From: Hydractinia symbiolongicarpus
Lineage: Eukaryota; Cnidaria; Hydrozoa; Anthoathecata; Hydractiniidae
NCBI RefSeq assembly: GCF_029227915.1
Contig: NC_079875.1
Span: 20,269,001-20,333,000 of the forward strand
DNA: 64,000 nucleotides
Reading direction: 5' to 3'
Within the stretch, counting starts at the first letter, position 1, and each line of letters starts with the position of its first letter. The translations under genes and the position numbers were made by a program. Shown in pieces: positions 42,305 to 52,531 of the stretch. Below the pieces are notes generated by a model. It saw nothing but the letters and a program-made list of their open reading frames with translations. It was not told the origin of the DNA and made no database searches.

Positions 42305-43331
42305 ATGTCAAAAGCAAAAGTAAAAGCAAAACAGCATACCCCTAGAGAGAAGGAAGCAGAAATATTAAGCAATATTTACTACAACCCAGAACATCTTTGG
42401 ATTGGACGAAAAGCCATCAAATTCCTCTCCTCAGAGAGTGGACTACCCAAAAAGAAAGTCGTACACTGGCTGTCTCGGCAACTCTTATGGCTTAGACATA
42501 TTCGGGCCCAAAAAAGATTGTATTCCCTCATTTCACCATTATAAAACCGAACAAAATGCACCAGTTTGATCTACTTTATAGGCCTCATGACAAGCTGTAT
42601 GGAAGTACATACAAATATATTCTGATAGGGATCGATGTAGCCTCGAGATATAAAGTGGCGAGACCATCGCGTACGAAAAAGGCTAACGAGGTCGCAGACA
42701 TGATTAAGGATATTTACAAGGCAGGACCTCTGCGCTATCCTAAAATTTTTCAATGTGATAACGGGTCGGAATTTAAAGCAGATGTGACAAAGCTGTTAGA
42801 AGACAAAGGGGTGGAGATTAAGCGTACAACAACCAAATATCATGATATCTTTACAGCCTTTGTAGAAGCCTATAACAAAGTACTTGCGGAGAGATTATTC
42901 AAGCCTCAGGATGCACAAGAGTTGGTCACTGAGGAAACTAGTAGTACATGGGTTAAATACTTGTACGCCACTGTGAAAAATTAAATAACACTAAGACTGC
43001 CATGATCGCTATGAAGCCCTCGAAGGCTATGAAGTTGGATGATGTATCGCTTGCTAAAAGCGAAGAATATCCCGATGAAGAAACTTTGCCCGAGGATGGG
43101 TTGTACCTTTATCTTCTTCAACCTGGAGAAGAACATGGTCATCAAAAAAGACGCGCAACTGATGCTTTTTGGAGTAAGAAAACATATAGATTGGATAGAA
43201 TCGTAGAAGAGCCAAGCCAGCGTGTGCTGTATTATTTGAAAGACGGGCCTGATCGAAGTTTTGTCGCGGAGGAATTGATGCAAATCCCAGAGGATGTTCA
43301 AGTACCTCCAGAGCATGCGATGAAGTGGTAA
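42305..43331 (+). pseudogene. Polinton integrase (copy 2), frameshifted
   Basis: ATG directly after AATAAAC. N-terminal helical part (42305-42544), then after a frameshift the DDE core (42556-42984) with HQFDLLYRPHD, FQCDNGSEFKAD and FVEAYNKVLAERLF, then after a second break the C-terminal part (43002-43331) ending AMKW. Same family as copies 1 and 3. Two breaks make it inactive. Confidence 0.85.
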
Positions 43332-43418
43332 TTTTTTAATTATTTTATGACTCGCAAGACTCACAAAATTTGCGTAAGCTGTCGCAACGAGCGGAGCGTA
43401 AGCTGTCGCATCGCCTGC

Positions 43419-43861
43419 TTACGCCATATCGATGTCAAACAGCCTCTCGAACAGCTTCCGCGTATCATCGTCAGGTAATGTGAAATGGTTGCAGTAGAAG
43501 TTCCTGAAGCCAAGAGTATAGTTTGTCGAGTTGTCTTGCTCAAGAACAGTAAGTTGTCTATCTCTGTTATCAGGATGATCTTTAAGGATCGCAAGGCTAC
43601 GTCCCTTTCTTCTATGGTCGCAGAAAGCTTTCGCATTTCTCTAGGTAACACCTCTTCCACGACCCACTCCATAAAGGGTTCTGCTTCTTTTCTACCACAT
43701 CTCAGCAGAAAGCAATAAACGCCAGGTTCTGTCAGTAAAACCGTGTCTGGATGAAGGTACTTAGATCTGAGTACCTCGTTTAGGTCAATGAAAGCGTTAC
43801 CTAGCCGCATTTTATACTTTTTAGGAACATGTCTCTGAATGTACCCCAGCCTTTCGCTCAT
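43419..43861 (-). pseudogene. Bro-N protein (copy 2), internally deleted
   Basis: Starts with a KKYKMRLGNAFIDLNEVL Bro-N-like segment, HPDTVLL, GVYCFLLRCGRKEAEPF and WVVEEVLPREMRK, the typical run of the Bro-N fold into its helical linker. A frameshift follows. The conserved C-terminal residues (DTRKLFERLFDIDMA) are still readable in another frame just before the TAA at 43419-43421. Most of the DUF3627-like part is deleted. Confidence 0.65.
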
Positions 43862-44161
43862 ATCCTACAGGCTATGATGTATTGACCTTCATCATGAATA
43901 TGAAAGGATCGGACTTGTTTTCCTTAGAAATAATCAATTACAAGAGAAATTTTTATCGTGTAATTTGTGAAAACCGAAATTTTTCTCTTGGACAGCGAAG
44001 AAAAAAATATACGGTGCGGCTGCCACACCCCATGCCATCACAACAAGGTGTGGTTTTCTCGATTCCGATGGCCATTTCACTGGTGTACCCGCGGCGGTAC
44101 ACTGCTGAGTTGAAACCTATGAGCGTAGTTTTGTGGACCCCATCGATCCATAAAACATCAT
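43862..44161. other. Spacer between Bro and ATPase genes (copy 2)
   Basis: No supported gene. Contains the hairpin at 44083-44102 near the ATPase 3' end and the GGCCATTTCAC word that also flanks the hairpins in copies 1 and 3. Confidence 0.4.
44083..44102. terminator. Hairpin downstream of the ATPase stop (copy 2)
   Basis: GTGTACC and GGTACAC arms around CGCGGC, 60 bases past the ATPase stop on the minus strand. Copy 3 has a related hairpin at the same place (57654-57678). Confidence 0.45.
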
Positions 44162-44627
44162 TCACTCGAGAATTTTATAGCTCCTAGGATGCTCCAGTTT
44201 CACATACAAGCATGCATGTTTTGATTTTTCTAGTTGATCCTTGATCTCCTCCCAATTACTGATCATATTCGTTTCCTTGTCGATCAATATCATATATGAC
44301 CGTTCATGGAGGTACCAAAGGAACAGCTGTTTCTTTTTCCGTCTCAAATTTTTCGGTAAAGCGCTATAAGACTGTGTAAGGAGCCATTTCAACCCACACA
44401 AACAGTTGATCTTTGGGATTGATCAGAAAAATGTTATCATCTTTCCAAGGCGAGGATCTCTCGAGGTAAGCGCTGTTCCATTGTATAGTTGGGCACAGGA
44501 TAATAATGTTATGAAAATGCTTCTTATATTCATTTTTGAGAAGGTCCAGAACGCGCTGTGTTTTCCCGCAACTCGTTGGACCTGTAAAAATTGATGTGTT
44601 CGGTTCCTTGACAAGGTTTAAGTTCAT
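44162..44627 (-). pseudogene. A32-like packaging ATPase (copy 2), central deletion
   Basis: N-terminal part (44364-44627) with Walker A GPTSCGKT and NIIILCPTIQWN. The middle with Walker B is missing. The C-terminal part (44162-44401) has LLTQSYSALPKNLRRKKKQ and the end HPRSYKILE. The ATG directly follows the stop codon of the capsid gene (TAAATG). Confidence 0.82.
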
Positions 44628-45880
44628 TTATTTTAATATTCTGTGAAAACGGCCATCTAAGATATTCAGCTGAGCATCCTGAAGCAGATACACGTAACAT
44701 TTAATATTCTCAGTTCCATACGCTTTCTTAGTCATATGTAAAGTTATACCATCACTCAAGCGTTGAAGAGGAACCGTGCAGACTATGATCAGAAGATGCT
44801 CGAAAATCGATAAAAAGGACATATCTTTCAGTCGCGAATTGCCCTATCGTGACTATTGAATCGTGGCTACCGAAAAGGTTCACAATTTGCTCAAAATGAT
44901 CGTTCCCAAGCATTGCGTGCGAATACAACTCATTAGGCTCGCCTTCGACAGTGATCGAGATTTTCCCGTTCTTTGGGTTGTAAAAGACTTCGTTCGCCCC
45001 GGAGTAAGCGTTAACCTTCGATGGGTCTACGAACAGCAATAGGACACCTTTCAAACTTTTGACAGGGTGTCGATTTGTAAATTGTAGCTGGTATTATCCT
45101 TTTTTATGGCGATAACCTTGCTTCAGAGTACCCGTTCAAAGGGTAGCGCAAAGCGACTGTAGCGGGATATCATAGCACTTGCAGCCCCTTCGTCGTTTAC
45201 TTTATCAAACTCTAGTGCAATGTTGCTGATCTTATATGCACTATCGGCAGGATTTGCTGCTGTAGATCCCGAAGCTGCTGTACCTCTACTTTGATAACAT
45301 CTCCATACGATGTAAAATGGAGAACAAACTGCAGCCTGTCATGTAATCCAGGTTGGTAGAACGGCAAATGTCTGGTCAATTCAAACATCTTTTCCAGAGG
45401 GATACAAAGGTATTTCCGTAGAGTGCTACGATAGCCTTTTCTTCGTCAGTCTCCACATGATCGGTAGCTTTCACTTGTAATGCACGGATAGTACCATCAT
45501 TAGGGTTGATCCCTCCCAAGATCAAGTTATTCTCACTTTCAAATTTAGGCAACCATAGATCTCTGTAGACAGCAAGCACTCTGTAGTCGTTGATATTTTG
45601 CAACTCGTTCCCGTTCAGGGTTATATGGAGATTTTGCACCAAAGATTTACCTATATTGCTGACGACAGTGCGTTTTGTATTTGTCCCCGTAAGTTCAAGA
45701 TCAAACAATAGTCGAAGACTTTCGGGGAATATCACATCATTCTGCCCCATATCGGGAATATCCACATAGAGGTCCTAGTTTTGATTGATTGCCGATGGGA
45801 CATGGCTTACCTTTACACGCTGTTTCTTGGCTTCTATTGCTATCATTGTTTTAACTTCCTGGTAAGGATCGAGTTGCTTT
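44628..45880 (-). pseudogene. Putative major capsid protein (copy 2), broken, start codon lost
   Basis: The conserved N-terminus is recognisable (LDPYQEVKTM), but the expected ATG after AATAAA is gone by a small deletion near 45880. A stop interrupts near 45780, and frameshifts occur near 45400, 45070 and 44760. Blocks shared with the other copies are SLRLLFDLELTGTNTKR, DLWLPKFE, NEVFYNPKNGKISI and LLQDAQLNILDGRF at the end. Capsid identity as reasoned for copy 1. Confidence 0.6.
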
Positions 45881-45908
45881 ATTTTTAGCTGATTTTCTTT
45901 TGAAATAA

Positions 45909-46094
45909 ATGCCGATAAATCCAACATATGAAACAGACGATGAGTTTACAGAGGAAGGCGATATTGATGATGATAATACTGATGGTGGATTTAGTAGACC
46001 TGAGGACCTTGCATACCATGCTAACGCCCAGCCGACCACCAGTCTTCATTATAGAATTTTGAGATTGATTTTTAAAATCTCTGGACAAATTTGA
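45909..46094 (+). pseudogene. Coiled-coil membrane protein (copy 2), truncated start only
   Basis: Acidic 61-codon frame starting directly after AAATAA. Position (divergent from the capsid gene) and acidic composition match the start of the coiled-coil gene in copies 1 and 3. The rest is missing; satellite DNA begins about 120 bases later. Confidence 0.5.
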
Positions 46095-46214
46095 GACATT
46101 CATTTTAGAATGTTAACACTATCAACCCTCGGAGGATATCGTTCACGCACGTTCACAGGGGAAATGCATTGGAAACCCTTGGGGAAGATTGTGAACACAG
46201 GTTGTCCCAAAACC

Positions 46215-47515
46215 TACAAATTTATCTCTCTATTGGAAGGATTAGACCAATGGTAACTTGCCTGGACGCGTTGAACCACCAGCTTTACGTATAGGGCCTT
46301 TATTAGGCGGCAAAAGGCCATATTACAGCCTTTAGAGGCCTGTTCACATAGTTGACGGTGTTCTAAGGCCATGGGACAAAGGAAAACAACTTGAGACGTT
46401 GCAGTCCATTAAGAGTAGAAGGACTATACCGATGTTAACCTGCTCAGGTATGTGGAAGCAGGTGATTGAGGTGTAAAGTATTTATTAGGCGACAAAATGC
46501 CATATTATAGCTTTTAAAGGAATGTGCACGCAGTTGACGGTTTTATATGGCCATGAACCAAGGAAACCGATTTGGGACTTCGTAAACCATTGAGAGTAGC
46601 AGGAATAGACCAATTGTAACCTACGCAGGCACGTGGAACCACGTGGTTTACGTGTACAACCTTAATTAGGCGAAAAAAGGCCATACTACAGCTTTTGGAG
46701 GTCTGTGCACGCAGTTACCGATATTTTAAGGCAATGGCGCAAAGAAACACTTTTTGAGATGTCGTACTCCATTGAGGCTGGAAGGACTAGACCAATGGTA
46801 ACCTGCGCAGGTACGTAGAACCACGTGATTTACGTGTAAGGCCTTTATTAGGCGACAAACTGACATATTACATCCTTTAGAGTCCAGTGCACGTAGTTGA
46901 CCGTGTTCTAAAGCCATGACGCCAAGAAAAACGACTTGGAACTTCGTCGTCCATTGACACTGGAAGGACTAGACCAATGATAACTTACTTATTTGGACGC
47001 ATGGGATCATGTGATTTAAGTGTAAGGTCCTTATTACACAGAAAAAGGCCAAATTCCAGTCGTTAGATGATTGTTCACATAGTTGACGGTGTTCTAACGC
47101 CATGGCGCAAAGGGAAACGATTTAGGACGTTGAAGTTCATTAAGAGCGGAAGGAATAGACCGATGGTAACCTGCGCAGGCACGTGGAACCACGTGATTTA
47201 ATTGTAAGGCCCTTATTAGGCGACAAAATGTCATATTGCCTCCTTTAGAGGCCTGTGCACGTAGTTGAGGGTGTTCCAAAGCCCTGACGCAAAGGAAAAC
47301 GACTTGTGCCGTCGTAGTCCAGTGAAAACGGAAGACTAGACCAATGGTAAACGTAAACTACAAGGTTCCACCCAGGTCGTTTTCCTTCGCGTCATGGCCT
47401 TAGAACAGCGTCAACTACGTGAAAAGACCCCTTAAGTCTATGACATGATCTTTTGCGGTCTAATAAAGGCCTTACACGTAAATCACGTGGTTCCACGGGT
47501 CTGCGCTTGTTACCA
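46215..47515. repeat. Satellite array, left (about 182-bp monomers)
   Basis: About seven monomers. The word GACCAATGGTAAC or a variant recurs near 46248, 46428, 46608, 46790, 46972, 47157 and 47339. Other fixed words are GTGCACGTAGTTGACGGTGT and ACCACGTGATTTACGTG. The last monomer, from about 47345 to 47515, runs in the opposite direction. Open frames in it are not genes. Same family as 61620-64000, with subfamily differences such as TTGACGG against TTAAGAG. Confidence 0.88.
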
Positions 47516-47809
47516 TCAGAGAATATAAAATTTTCCTTCTAGCACAGTCGCGCACGCGCACGCCACAGTCAAGCACAACAAATCCAGTACCATGCAGTGT
47601 TGAGCCATGGAATTCAAGGGTTATTCCCTAATAATCGGTGCATAGCCATGGTTATTCCCTAATATTCAGTGCAGTGGCGTCATCAATACAGCAAATGAGT
47701 AGTTTTCTAGCACAATCCCCATAATTCTCTACGCGCACATCAATACAGGAAAAAGGAAATTCCCTAAAAATCAACGCATTCGCGGTAAAGATGTGAATAA
47801 CTGTGTTAG
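47516..47809. other. Junction DNA between satellite and an open frame
   Basis: Contains short direct repeats (GGTTATTCCCTAAT near 47620 and 47660, and CCCTAA words again near 47760). No gene. Confidence 0.35.
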
Positions 47810-48088
47810 TTGAGCAGAATGAAATTCTCTGAAAAACAAAAAACTCTATACAATAAAGTAATGGATGCATACACCGTGAAACAATTACGAGATATTGCGG
47901 AAAGCCGTGGTTTATGTAGGGGTGTTTGTGGGATGCGCAAGCAACACATCATAAAACATATCCAAAATGATATTACCCTTCAGGACATGTGTACCAAGGC
48001 TGCTGAAAAGCATACCAAACATATTCTGAGAGATAGGAAAATGTGCGTTCTGGGACAGTCGACGACGACGACAAGGGAAATTCCCTAA
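47810..48088 (+). CDS. Hypothetical 92-aa protein with SAP/Rho_N-like and DUF4116-like segments
   Basis: MKFSEKQKTLYNKVMDAY is followed by TVKQLRDIAESRG and KQHIIKHIQND, fitting a SAP/Rho_N-like nucleic-acid binding fold. Then QDMCTKAAEKHTKHI resembles the first DUF4116-like repeat unit. It lies just outside the recognisable start of Polinton copy 3 and may be the remnant of another repeat-protein gene. The true start may be the second methionine. Confidence 0.4.
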   Translation: MSRMKFSEKQKTLYNKVMDAYTVKQLRDIAESRGLCRGVCGMRKQHIIKHIQNDITLQDMCTKAAEKHTKHILRDRKMCVLGQSTTTTREIP

Positions 48089-48270
48089 ATTCCTGAAATC
48101 CGAAATCACCCCAAATCCCACAAATCCGACAATTCCGGGAAATACCGATAAAATCCAACGCATGCGCAATAGCGACTAACGGGAATAATGCTGACATCAA
48201 CAAAAATAGAGATTGCGCAAGTGAATACTGTCCCAGAATCTTTTAGTTGAGGCTAGGATGTAATATAAAT

Positions 48271-48939
48271 ATGAGCCGACATCATGAGAATCATCTCAAG
48301 ACACAGGAAATGTGTACTCGGGCGGTTCAAGAATATCCCAGAGCGCTTAAGAATGTTGCAGACCATTTCAAGACACAGGAAATGTGTACTCGGGCGGTTC
48401 AAGAATATCCTCGAGCGTTCGAGGATATTCCGGACAAATTCAAAACCCAAGAGATGTATACCAAAGCAATTGCGGAGTACCCGCATTTACTCCATTATGT
48501 TCTAGACCATTTCAGAACGCAGGAAATGTGTGCCAATGCCGTTTGTGAGATGTGCATTGCAGCGGTTGAGAAGAGTTCATATATGATCGCGGATGTTCCA
48601 GACCATTTCAAGACTCAGGAAATGTGTATCAGGGCAGTTGAAGAAGAGCCCAGGGAACTCATGTATGTTCCGGAACACCTCAAGACACAAGAAATGTGTG
48701 ATGGAGCGGTTAGGATGACGCCTTTGCTGCTTAAGTTCGTTCCGGACTGGTACATGACTCGGGAAATGCGAAGGGATAACATTTATCTCCAATTGCTCGA
48801 TGCCTATTACGCGAGAAAGAAAGAAAAAGCTAAAATTAAGGAGGATTTGCTTCCAATGGCTTGGCATCCAGACAGAGTTATAGATTGGTGTTTTTCAGAG
48901 GATGAAAAGGCGGACCTTGAGCTCTTGTGGAGTAAATAA
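48271..48939 (+). CDS. DUF4116-like repeat protein (copy 3, open)
   Basis: Open frame of 222 residues from the methionine at 48271; an in-frame ATG at 48247 is less likely because it lies in the conserved upstream region. Seven to eight repeats around TQEMCTRAV, each about 24 residues, then the cap AWHPDRVIDWCFSEDEKADL. Homologous to copy 1 16327-17222, which has about ten repeats, so repeat number changes between copies. Known from giant viruses; function unknown. AATATAAAT precedes the ATG. Confidence 0.75.
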   Translation: MSRHHENHLKTQEMCTRAVQEYPRALKNVADHFKTQEMCTRAVQEYPRAFEDIPDKFKTQEMYTKAIAEYPHLLHYVLDHFRTQEMCANAVCEMCIAAVEKSSYMIADVPDHFKTQEMCIRAVEEEPRELMYVPEHLKTQEMCDGAVRMTPLLLKFVPDWYMTREMRRDNIYLQLLDAYYARKKEKAKIKEDLLPMAWHPDRVIDWCFSEDEKADLELLWSK

Positions 48940-48942
48940 ACG

Positions 48943-49101
48943 ATGAAGGAACAATGCGACGACTGTGAAAAGATACTCGACACCTATGACAGATGCTCCT
49001 GCGGACGGAGATTTTTTATAAAAGGTAAACTGTTCTGCTGGTACTGCTGGTATGAGTACATCACGTATAATGGTGGTAGCTGTCCGTGTGATGCTAGTTG
49101 A
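48943..49101 (+). CDS. 52-aa zinc-ribbon mini-protein (copy 3)
   Basis: Intact. Starts MKEQCDDCEKIL, with CxC (RCSCGRRFF) and CWYC pairs and a final CPC, the same as copy 1 16164-16322 with about 10 replacements, none at cysteines. It begins 3 bases after the upstream stop region; AATAAACG precedes the ATG. Conservation of all cysteines in both copies suggests selection for metal binding before the copies died. Confidence 0.68.
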   Translation: MKEQCDDCEKILDTYDRCSCGRRFFIKGKLFCWYCWYEYITYNGGSCPCDAS

Positions 49102-49125
49102 AGTTTTGTTTCCACAAATAAAAGG

Positions 49126-49740
49126 ATGTTCAAATTCGGTAACGAGAATGTTAACTCAAGAGACTTTTATGCCAAAGCGACTCCACTAAATATTGCAGAT
49201 GTAAACATTGAAAATATCGTGCTAAGCGACCCTATCCCATCAAACAAGGGCAAACATGAACGCTTCGTTGTTGGCTATAAAAATAGTGATAACAAGCTAT
49301 CCTTTCTATTGATCAAAACACCTAAAAATCTCTATTCCAAAGGTGCCTCACGTTACGATGAGGGCTGTTCTCTTATCATGTCATTCGACATCTATAATCA
49401 CCCCGAGTTGTTAGAGAAGTATGAGAGTATCCTGACCAAGGTAGAGTCCTTGGAGGGTCATTGCTTCACCACCCCCACCTGTAAAAAGGGTAAATACATC
49501 ACCACAAAGGTGAAAGAATGGGAGGGCAAAGTCAGAACCGACTTCCATTCCAAAAAAGTACCACTAAAACAAAGCTGCGAGTGTAAGGCCATCATCAAGC
49601 CATATGGCATCTATAGGCAAGGTTCAAATTACTACATGCAAGCCTACTTGGAGGAGTGTAAGTATGAGGTTGTCGAGTTCTATGGCTCCTGCTACCTTAG
49701 CGACTCTGACGATAATGAAAGCTTCGTCGTAGTAGACTAG
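49126..49740 (+). CDS. Conserved 204-aa Polinton protein (copy 3, intact)
   Basis: Complete frame from ATG after AATAAAAGG. Blocks MFKFGNENVNSRDFYA, FVVGYKNSDNKL, LLIKTPKNLYS, MSFDIYN, a CxC pair (SCECKAI), and an acidic end DSDDNESFVVVD. Copy 1 has the same gene with one frameshift. Looks like a small soluble protein of alpha/beta type. It reminds me of uncharacterised giant-virus proteins, but I cannot assign it. Confidence 0.65.
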   Translation: MFKFGNENVNSRDFYAKATPLNIADVNIENIVLSDPIPSNKGKHERFVVGYKNSDNKLSFLLIKTPKNLYSKGASRYDEGCSLIMSFDIYNHPELLEKYESILTKVESLEGHCFTTPTCKKGKYITTKVKEWEGKVRTDFHSKKVPLKQSCECKAIIKPYGIYRQGSNYYMQAYLEECKYEVVEFYGSCYLSDSDDNESFVVVD

Positions 49741-49787
49741 ATTTGAGAGGTCTTGGTATGTTGTTGATCCAGCATACCAAAAGAAAC

Positions 49788-50066
49788 ATGAACGTTAACG
49801 AACTGAGAAAAGCTGCGAAAGCACTAAAGATCCGTAACTATTCCACTATGAAAAAAGCCGAACTCCTCGAAGCAATCCACAAGGCCAAATACAAGGACGC
49901 CTCAGCACAGACGGACGGTCCTTTTTGCAAACCTTGCGTCATGATCGCTTGGGAGAAGAATCTTGAGCACCTTCCTGAAGATCTCGCTCAAAGGCAGCGA
50001 ACTATCATACACGATGGTGACTTGCTGATCGATGGTGATACAGGTGAAGTAGTTGGCATAGCCTAG
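49788..50066 (+). CDS. SAP/Rho_N-like mini-protein (copy 3, intact)
   Basis: 92 residues from the ATG at 49788; an upstream in-frame ATG at 49743 is unlikely because homology starts at MNVNELRKAAKAL. The segment NELRKAAKALKIRNYS plus MKKAELLEAI fits SAP/Rho_N. A CKPC pair and an acidic tail with DGDTGEVVGIA follow. Likely nucleic-acid binding. Confidence 0.65.
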   Translation: MNVNELRKAAKALKIRNYSTMKKAELLEAIHKAKYKDASAQTDGPFCKPCVMIAWEKNLEHLPEDLAQRQRTIIHDGDLLIDGDTGEVVGIA

Positions 50067-50136
50067 TAGAGTTTTGTGGGAGCTTATGCAGAAGCTACCT
50101 CCAACAAAACTTACTCTGAATACGCGGGCGGCTCCT

Positions 50137-50753
50137 CTAAGTACCTGTGACATATTGCACAGTTTGAAGTTTTTTCAACAGTTCATCCTTGGCCTCTTCA
50201 CGCCCTTGCGCGACAAGCTGCTGTCGTTCCCGTTCGTTGTTCGATTCCACGTTCTTCTTGACACGCTTTCTGATCTGCTCCTTCAGCGCCATGTATTTTT
50301 GCTTTTCGTGCATAATCACTAATCACACCATTCTCCACAGCGTTCGAGATCAAATCAACGATAGAGTTGAGTTTGGTCTCCGCTATAAGTCTGATGCTCT
50401 CATGCTTCTTACTCTTAAAGCCCAGTCTCTTCCGGCGTTCCGCAGACCAGCTTGTCCCAACCCTACGGCAATCGTAATTCCACCCATAGCCACGGCTAAT
50501 GGTACACCGATTCCAGATAGGATGGTACCAATGCCAACGCCTGAAGTTATCACACTTGCCGCTAGTAACCCGTGATCCATGTATCTAACCCACGTATCAT
50601 GCATTTTGACCTTTTAGCGAGCTTGTCATGTTCTTTAATCTCAGCCCGCAGGTATTGTTCCGCTTCATCAATTTTGCCGAGCCTGTAGGCTTTTAAAGTG
50701 TCCTCCGGATGTGCAGAAGGTAAGCTCGGGTAAAGCCTAGCAATATCTGTCAT
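50137..50753 (-). pseudogene. Glycine-rich double-hydrophobic protein (copy 3), frameshifted
   Basis: Homologue of 14528-15173: MTDIARLYPSLPSAH start, hydrophobic VITSGVGIGTILSGIGVPLA, a block starting KSKKHESIRL, and end QYVTGT. Breaks near 50565, 50400 and 50310. It lies directly behind the putative minor capsid gene with no spacer. Confidence 0.5.
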
Positions 50754-50755
50754 TT

Positions 50756-51385
50756 ATCCTATGAGCAAATGTATAGTAATTCCAACGAACGAAACGTTCT
50801 TATCGTGGTGTTGCTCGTCCGTCAGCATAAACTCCAGTCTGTCTGTTGAACCTTTCAAAAGAAGGTATACAGGGTTATCGAAAGTCCACGTAAGCATATC
50901 TCCCCATGCGTTTATCTCTTTGGTGGGAAGCATGGCAAGAATCTTGGATTTTTTTCCTTTAAGCAGGCAGTCATCCTCGTCTAATTGAGGGCAAACAAGT
51001 CGTAACCAATGGTATACGTCAGTCCTATAGAATGAATCGTAGTCACCCCTCATATAGTATTTTTTACTGGCATCGTAGGTTAGACCCAAGAGCTCTTGCA
51101 GTTGTCGATGAATCACCACCGTGTACCCGTCATTGACACGGAGCCTGCAGAGTCCATTTTTCAGGGCGAACAGCTTAATCTTGTCCTCTGCCTGACTGTT
51201 GACGATACTCGCTAAATCCTCGATCTTGTACAACCCATTCATTATTTCAATTCGAGTAACTCTTTGATCAGGCCTTACCTTACGGATGGTAAACTCGTTG
51301 TTACTGTAGAGGTACTCGTGTCCTGCCCTAGGTAGTCGTCAAATATTGTAGGGTTCCCTATATCTGTGACATACAGCTGTCTCAT
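50756..51385 (-). pseudogene. Putative penton-like minor capsid protein (copy 3), frameshifted
   Basis: Starts MRQLYVTDIG, 16 bases from the divergent gene. One break near 51250; from 51242 down the frame is open: MNGLYKIEDLASIV, NDGYTVVIHRQLQELLG, KYYMRGDYDSFYRTDVY, DRLEFMLTDEQHHDK and end ITIHLLIG. The copy 1 stop is a lysine codon here. Assignment as in copy 1. Confidence 0.48.
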
Positions 51386-51401
51386 GTTTCTTTAAGAAAA
51401 G
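51386..51401. promoter_or_regulatory. 16-base gap between divergent start codons
   Basis: The gap GTTTCTTTAAGAAAAG, with a CTTTAAG core that is close to palindromic, separates the minor-capsid ATG (minus) and the next ATG (plus). Copy 1 keeps the same gap with 18 bases (13833-13850). A divergent promoter cannot be shorter, so signals probably extend into coding DNA. Confidence 0.45.
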
Positions 51402-52531
51402 ATGAACATTTGCTCGTATAACCCAAAGACAAAGTACAAGTCCAACAGAGGTGAGTGGCCTCTCGGTGTAACTAGCTTGGAGCATCAGGACCTTTACGTG
51501 TCTACGACTCAGCACATTTCCGTGGCCTTCCCACAGTTCACCAAGTACCCTATCAAAGTTACCACTAACCTGTTGAACGATCCTGTGAGTATAAATTGGG
51601 AAGGGCAAGCCTTGGACTATTGGAACATCCAGGTGAATTTCGCTTGTCATTGCGCGACAACGACGTTGGGGATCTCTGCCAAGCACATGAGTGGTTCCGT
51701 ACCCCTCGTTCAATCCATTTATAAATTCCACGTGTACTACCACATTAGACGTATTCTCGCGAAAATGGAGGTACCTATGCCCTACGAAAGAGGCTTTTCG
51801 CAGTACGAGAACCCCTACTCCACCTCGGGGTATGCGCAAATATGTCGTGAGTACGGTGCGGTCCTCAATGCTTTGTACAAGATGGTGGCCGCAGGTTGAT
51901 GAGGATTGGGCCAAGTTTATCACGCACACTAGCCAGGGTCTGACATCGGAGAGCCTGATGAAGCTTAGCGAAAGTATTCGCGTTTACGTGATCTTGCTAC
52001 TAGGATCCCCAGCGAGTGCCAAGGCCTCTATCCTAGGCTCTAACGCCGATAACTTCAGGGCGAGACAGATCTTCCTACAGAAATTTGAGGCCATGGTTCC
52101 ACGTGAGGAAAACGTAGGTCAAGACATCACCGAGTTTCAAAAGGTGCTCCAGTATGCACGGACTTTGGTAAACTTCGCCGTGATGTCCAGCGTATACATG
52201 CTCCCCTCCAACATAAACCTCCGCATTGGAAAGATTGTGGGGTATAACAACAACGTTCTAATCGCGCCCTCTAACGTGAGCGTGGGGGTGGAGCCAGGAT
52301 CTGAATACCAAAGCCTTGGACCATGCTGTCAAGCATGAGGCAGCCTTCACCACACCTCCTAGAAAGACTATCAAGTCGAAGAAAACCACACCTCGCAGTG
52401 ATATCACGGGGCATGCGTCTGACGCACCCCTTCTCAAGGAAGCTCGCGGGCAGCATGAGGATACCAAAGCTGCCTTGATTACAGCAGGAGTGGGGCTGAT
52501 CCTCGCATATGTTTGGGTGAAGCAAGTTTAA
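51402..52531 (+). pseudogene. Structural-type protein with C-terminal membrane helix (copy 3), frameshifted
   Basis: N-terminal part (51402-51899) with SLEHQDLYVSTTQHISVAF and a beta-rich block ending MSGSVPLVQ. A shift near 51890 leads to the helical part (SESIRVYVILLLGSPASA, KVLQYARTLVNFAVMSSVY), then another shift near 52300 to the basic linker and the final helix (ITAGVGLILAYVWVKQV). About 375 residues if unbroken. It faces the coiled-coil gene with only a palindrome between. No known family recognised. Confidence 0.55.

Larger units (their letters stand above)
37478..46094 (+). mobile_element. Polinton-like element or composite, copy 2
   Basis: Holds a polymerase of a second lineage, the anchored membrane protein, the single-helix protein, the 81-aa and 124-aa proteins, integrase, Bro, ATPase, capsid and the start of the coiled-coil gene. 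Terminal repeats are not found. The right end is cut off inside the coiled-coil gene, where satellite DNA begins. The ATPase-to-membrane-protein block is inverted relative to copies 1 and 3. The 860-base gap after the polymerase leaves open that two different elements are joined. Confidence 0.75.

Noticed and set aside
43953-44165. 70-codon minus frame between Bro and ATPase in copy 2
   Set aside because: No counterpart in copies 1 and 3, and it spans the hairpin; treated as spacer.
46726-47279. Similar open frames in the satellite (46726-46917, 47094-47279, 63359-63565)
   Set aside because: They repeat because the monomer repeats, are not conserved in frame and contain no domain.
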